Source of the DNA: a virus
Length of the DNA: 35,992 nt
IMG/VR virus record: IMGVR_UViG_3300028596_000039
Span: 1 to 35,992 of that record
Strand: one strand, 5' to 3'
Shown: positions 34,600 to 35,992 of the stretch, piece after piece
Position numbering within the stretch: position 1 is the stretch's first letter
Layout of the letters: each line of letters opens with the position of its first letter
Translations under genes and position numbers: made by a program
The notes under the pieces: generated by a model
Database searches by the model: none
What the model was told of the DNA's origin: nothing
What the model saw: the letters and a program-made list of their open reading frames with translations, nothing else

Positions 34600-35940
34600 A
34601 TGGAAATGCCACGCGCGTTAGCAAACGTCATTGACTTTGCTCGAACCGTTAACGGTTACCAGACGGACACCATGTCTACGTTGACCGCCATGATCATCAC
34701 ACCGGACAACCAGCAGATTGAATTGATCCTCCCTAAAGGCATGGCTCGATTCAGTATGTACGCGTTGAACCGGTCTGATGATCTGCGCATCAAAGGTCAG
34801 CTACAGCCTGGTGTCTACATGAGCAAGGTGTTGAAGAACAAGGACAACCTTTACCTTGAGGTAACTGAACGTAAAGGTTTGGTCCAGACCACCCAGAAGT
34901 ACCGCGCTACTCCTAAGGGAGATGCCAACCCACAGATGGAAGGCAACAGTGTCAAGCTGGCTAACATGGATGCCAAGGATTATCTGAACCTGGTGGAAGT
35001 GGAATTCCAGTTGATGGAACCGGGTTACGCGATCCTCAAGAACAAGATCGTTACTGATAAGCACTTGATGGCTGATTTGCGGACTGTGCTTTACTACCAA
35101 CTCATCAAGTTTGGCAAACAGCTGGACTTGATCGGGGAAGACGCTTGGCGCGGTGTTGACATCGAGGAACCGGTGGACAACGTCCGCATCTACCCCTATG
35201 TCGACATCTCTCCGCCCATCCCTTTGAAAGACCTTGGTAACTGGTTGCAGAACAATGACCAGTTCGGGTTCTACTCCAAAGGCTTCGGGATGTATTACCG
35301 CAAAGGAATGTGGTACATCTTCCCGTTGTTCAAGATGGGGCGTTACGAAACTGCGCGGAAGGTGTTGAATATCTACCGGGTTCCTCAGGACGTGTTCCCT
35401 ACGTTGGAGGTCACTCATTACACTGAAGGCAAGGTAACCACTATCTTGGCCACAGGTGATGCTAAACAGATTGCTGGTACAGATATCGTTAAGCAGAACA
35501 AGGGTACTGGTAAACGGATTATCAGTCCGGATGCCATCATGGGTGAAACAGGGGGTACTTACAACAAGGGTGTTCACTTGTCTACTCGGGCAGATACCCT
35601 GAGTGAGTACCAAACGTCTAAACGAGGGAGTGGTGAAGATGTAGCTCCGTTCTCTGACGAACCCACGAACAACTTGGCGAAGCACTTGTCGGCTAACGCC
35701 TTCAATGAAGGGACATTGGAAACCATCCAGTGGATGAACTCCGATCACTCCAAGTTGGAACCTGGGATGCCAGTACGGTTCTTTTACATGACCGGTGATG
35801 TGTTGTCGTACAAAGAAGGGACCTTGTTGGGTGCTCGTACTGAGCATGTCCGTGATAAGCAAACTCCTCAAGATCTTAACTTCAGACAGAGTACAGCATT
35901 GTCTCTGTTCTTGAATGATCAGATCGTAGAAGTTACGTAA
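34600..35940 (+). CDS. Virion structural protein, possible baseplate hub-type
   Basis: 446 residues from ATG 34600. The amino-terminal 300 residues are strand-rich with a YxxxFGMYYRKGMWYIFPLF stretch; the rest is polar. The repeated beta organisation with a short extended carboxy tail recalls hub or late-control type baseplate proteins, but this is impression only, without a diagnostic motif. It is the last complete gene in the window. Confidence 0.63.
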   Translation: MEMPRALANVIDFARTVNGYQTDTMSTLTAMIITPDNQQIELILPKGMARFSMYALNRSDDLRIKGQLQPGVYMSKVLKNKDNLYLEVTERKGLVQTTQKYRATPKGDANPQMEGNSVKLANMDAKDYLNLVEVEFQLMEPGYAILKNKIVTDKHLMADLRTVLYYQLIKFGKQLDLIGEDAWRGVDIEEPVDNVRIYPYVDISPPIPLKDLGNWLQNNDQFGFYSKGFGMYYRKGMWYIFPLFKMGRYETARKVLNIYRVPQDVFPTLEVTHYTEGKVTTILATGDAKQIAGTDIVKQNKGTGKRIISPDAIMGETGGTYNKGVHLSTRADTLSEYQTSKRGSGEDVAPFSDEPTNNLAKHLSANAFNEGTLETIQWMNSDHSKLEPGMPVRFFYMTGDVLSYKEGTLLGARTEHVRDKQTPQDLNFRQSTALSLFLNDQIVEVT

Positions 35941-35992
35941 GTAATTTTTAAGGAAGGTTCTTTTCTTATACGGTCGATGAGTAGTCCCTGGG
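35941..35992 (+). other. Intergenic segment; possible start of another gene at the window edge
   Basis: Contains a strong AAGGAAGG (35950-35957) but the only following ATG (35977, reading MSSPW to the edge) is 19 bases away, farther than normal. Nothing more can be said. Confidence 0.25.

Noticed and set aside
1-35992. tRNA genes, CRISPR arrays, insertion sequences, integrase or lysis genes
   Set aside because: I found no cloverleaf-like segment, regular direct repeats, transposase motif or holin/endolysin pattern when reading both strands.

Overview
The window looks like part of a giant (jumbo) myovirus genome of the phiKZ-like group, probably infecting Pseudomonas or a close relative. The reasons are: densely packed genes with ATGA/TGATG overlaps and strong AAGGAG ribosome binding sites; a helicase fragment; a divergent split-type RNA polymerase beta' subunit; a family B DNA polymerase amino-terminal half; and many large virion-type proteins without bacterial counterparts. 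Several proteins carry G-x-E motifs, the type of site cut by the phiKZ head protease. I see no tRNA, rRNA, CRISPR array, insertion sequence, integrase or lysis gene. All assignments come from reading motifs by eye; no database search was run.

Layout. 1-912 is the carboxy-terminal part of an SF2 helicase. 949-2806 holds four small unknown genes, the first three apparently tandem paralogs. They end at a hairpin terminator that also faces a two-gene minus-strand operon (2873-5069) encoding an unknown protein and an RNA polymerase beta' fragment. 5109-8172 encodes three linked frames. The second and third appear joined by a -1 programmed frameshift at T TTT TTT (7594-7600), a tail-assembly-chaperone-like arrangement. 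8268-10958 encodes a small unknown protein and two inner-head-like proteins. 11016-12836 (minus) is the DNA polymerase half. 12918-16952 encodes a membrane zinc metallopeptidase, a small protein, another inner-head-like protein and an unknown. 17008-21008 (minus) encodes two large virion-type proteins, perhaps tail or baseplate. 21040-30998 is a long plus-strand run dominated by inner-head-like proteins. 31050-35940 encodes four more virion-type proteins.

How the parts may work together. At least eight proteins share one architecture: an acidic leader, one or more G-x-E sites, then an aromatic amphipathic helix (GF..VK.G..KAIE.IK.IF..IW.FF type) and a helical body. In phiKZ, inner-body proteins are cut by the head protease after S/A/G-x-E, so these are probably packaged in the capsid, trimmed on maturation and ejected with DNA and the virion RNA polymerase. 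The metallopeptidase sits inside this cluster. Strand switches are punctuated by GC-rich hairpin terminators, and three divergent or isolated starts carry a shared GAYGCTAT element.

The most notable observations are the frameshift candidate, the G-x-E/amphipathic-helix family, the M48-like membrane peptidase, the RNA polymerase subunit that ends inside its trigger loop, the polymerase that ends shortly after motif A, and twin 14-bp palindromes before a strongly codon-optimised inner-head gene.
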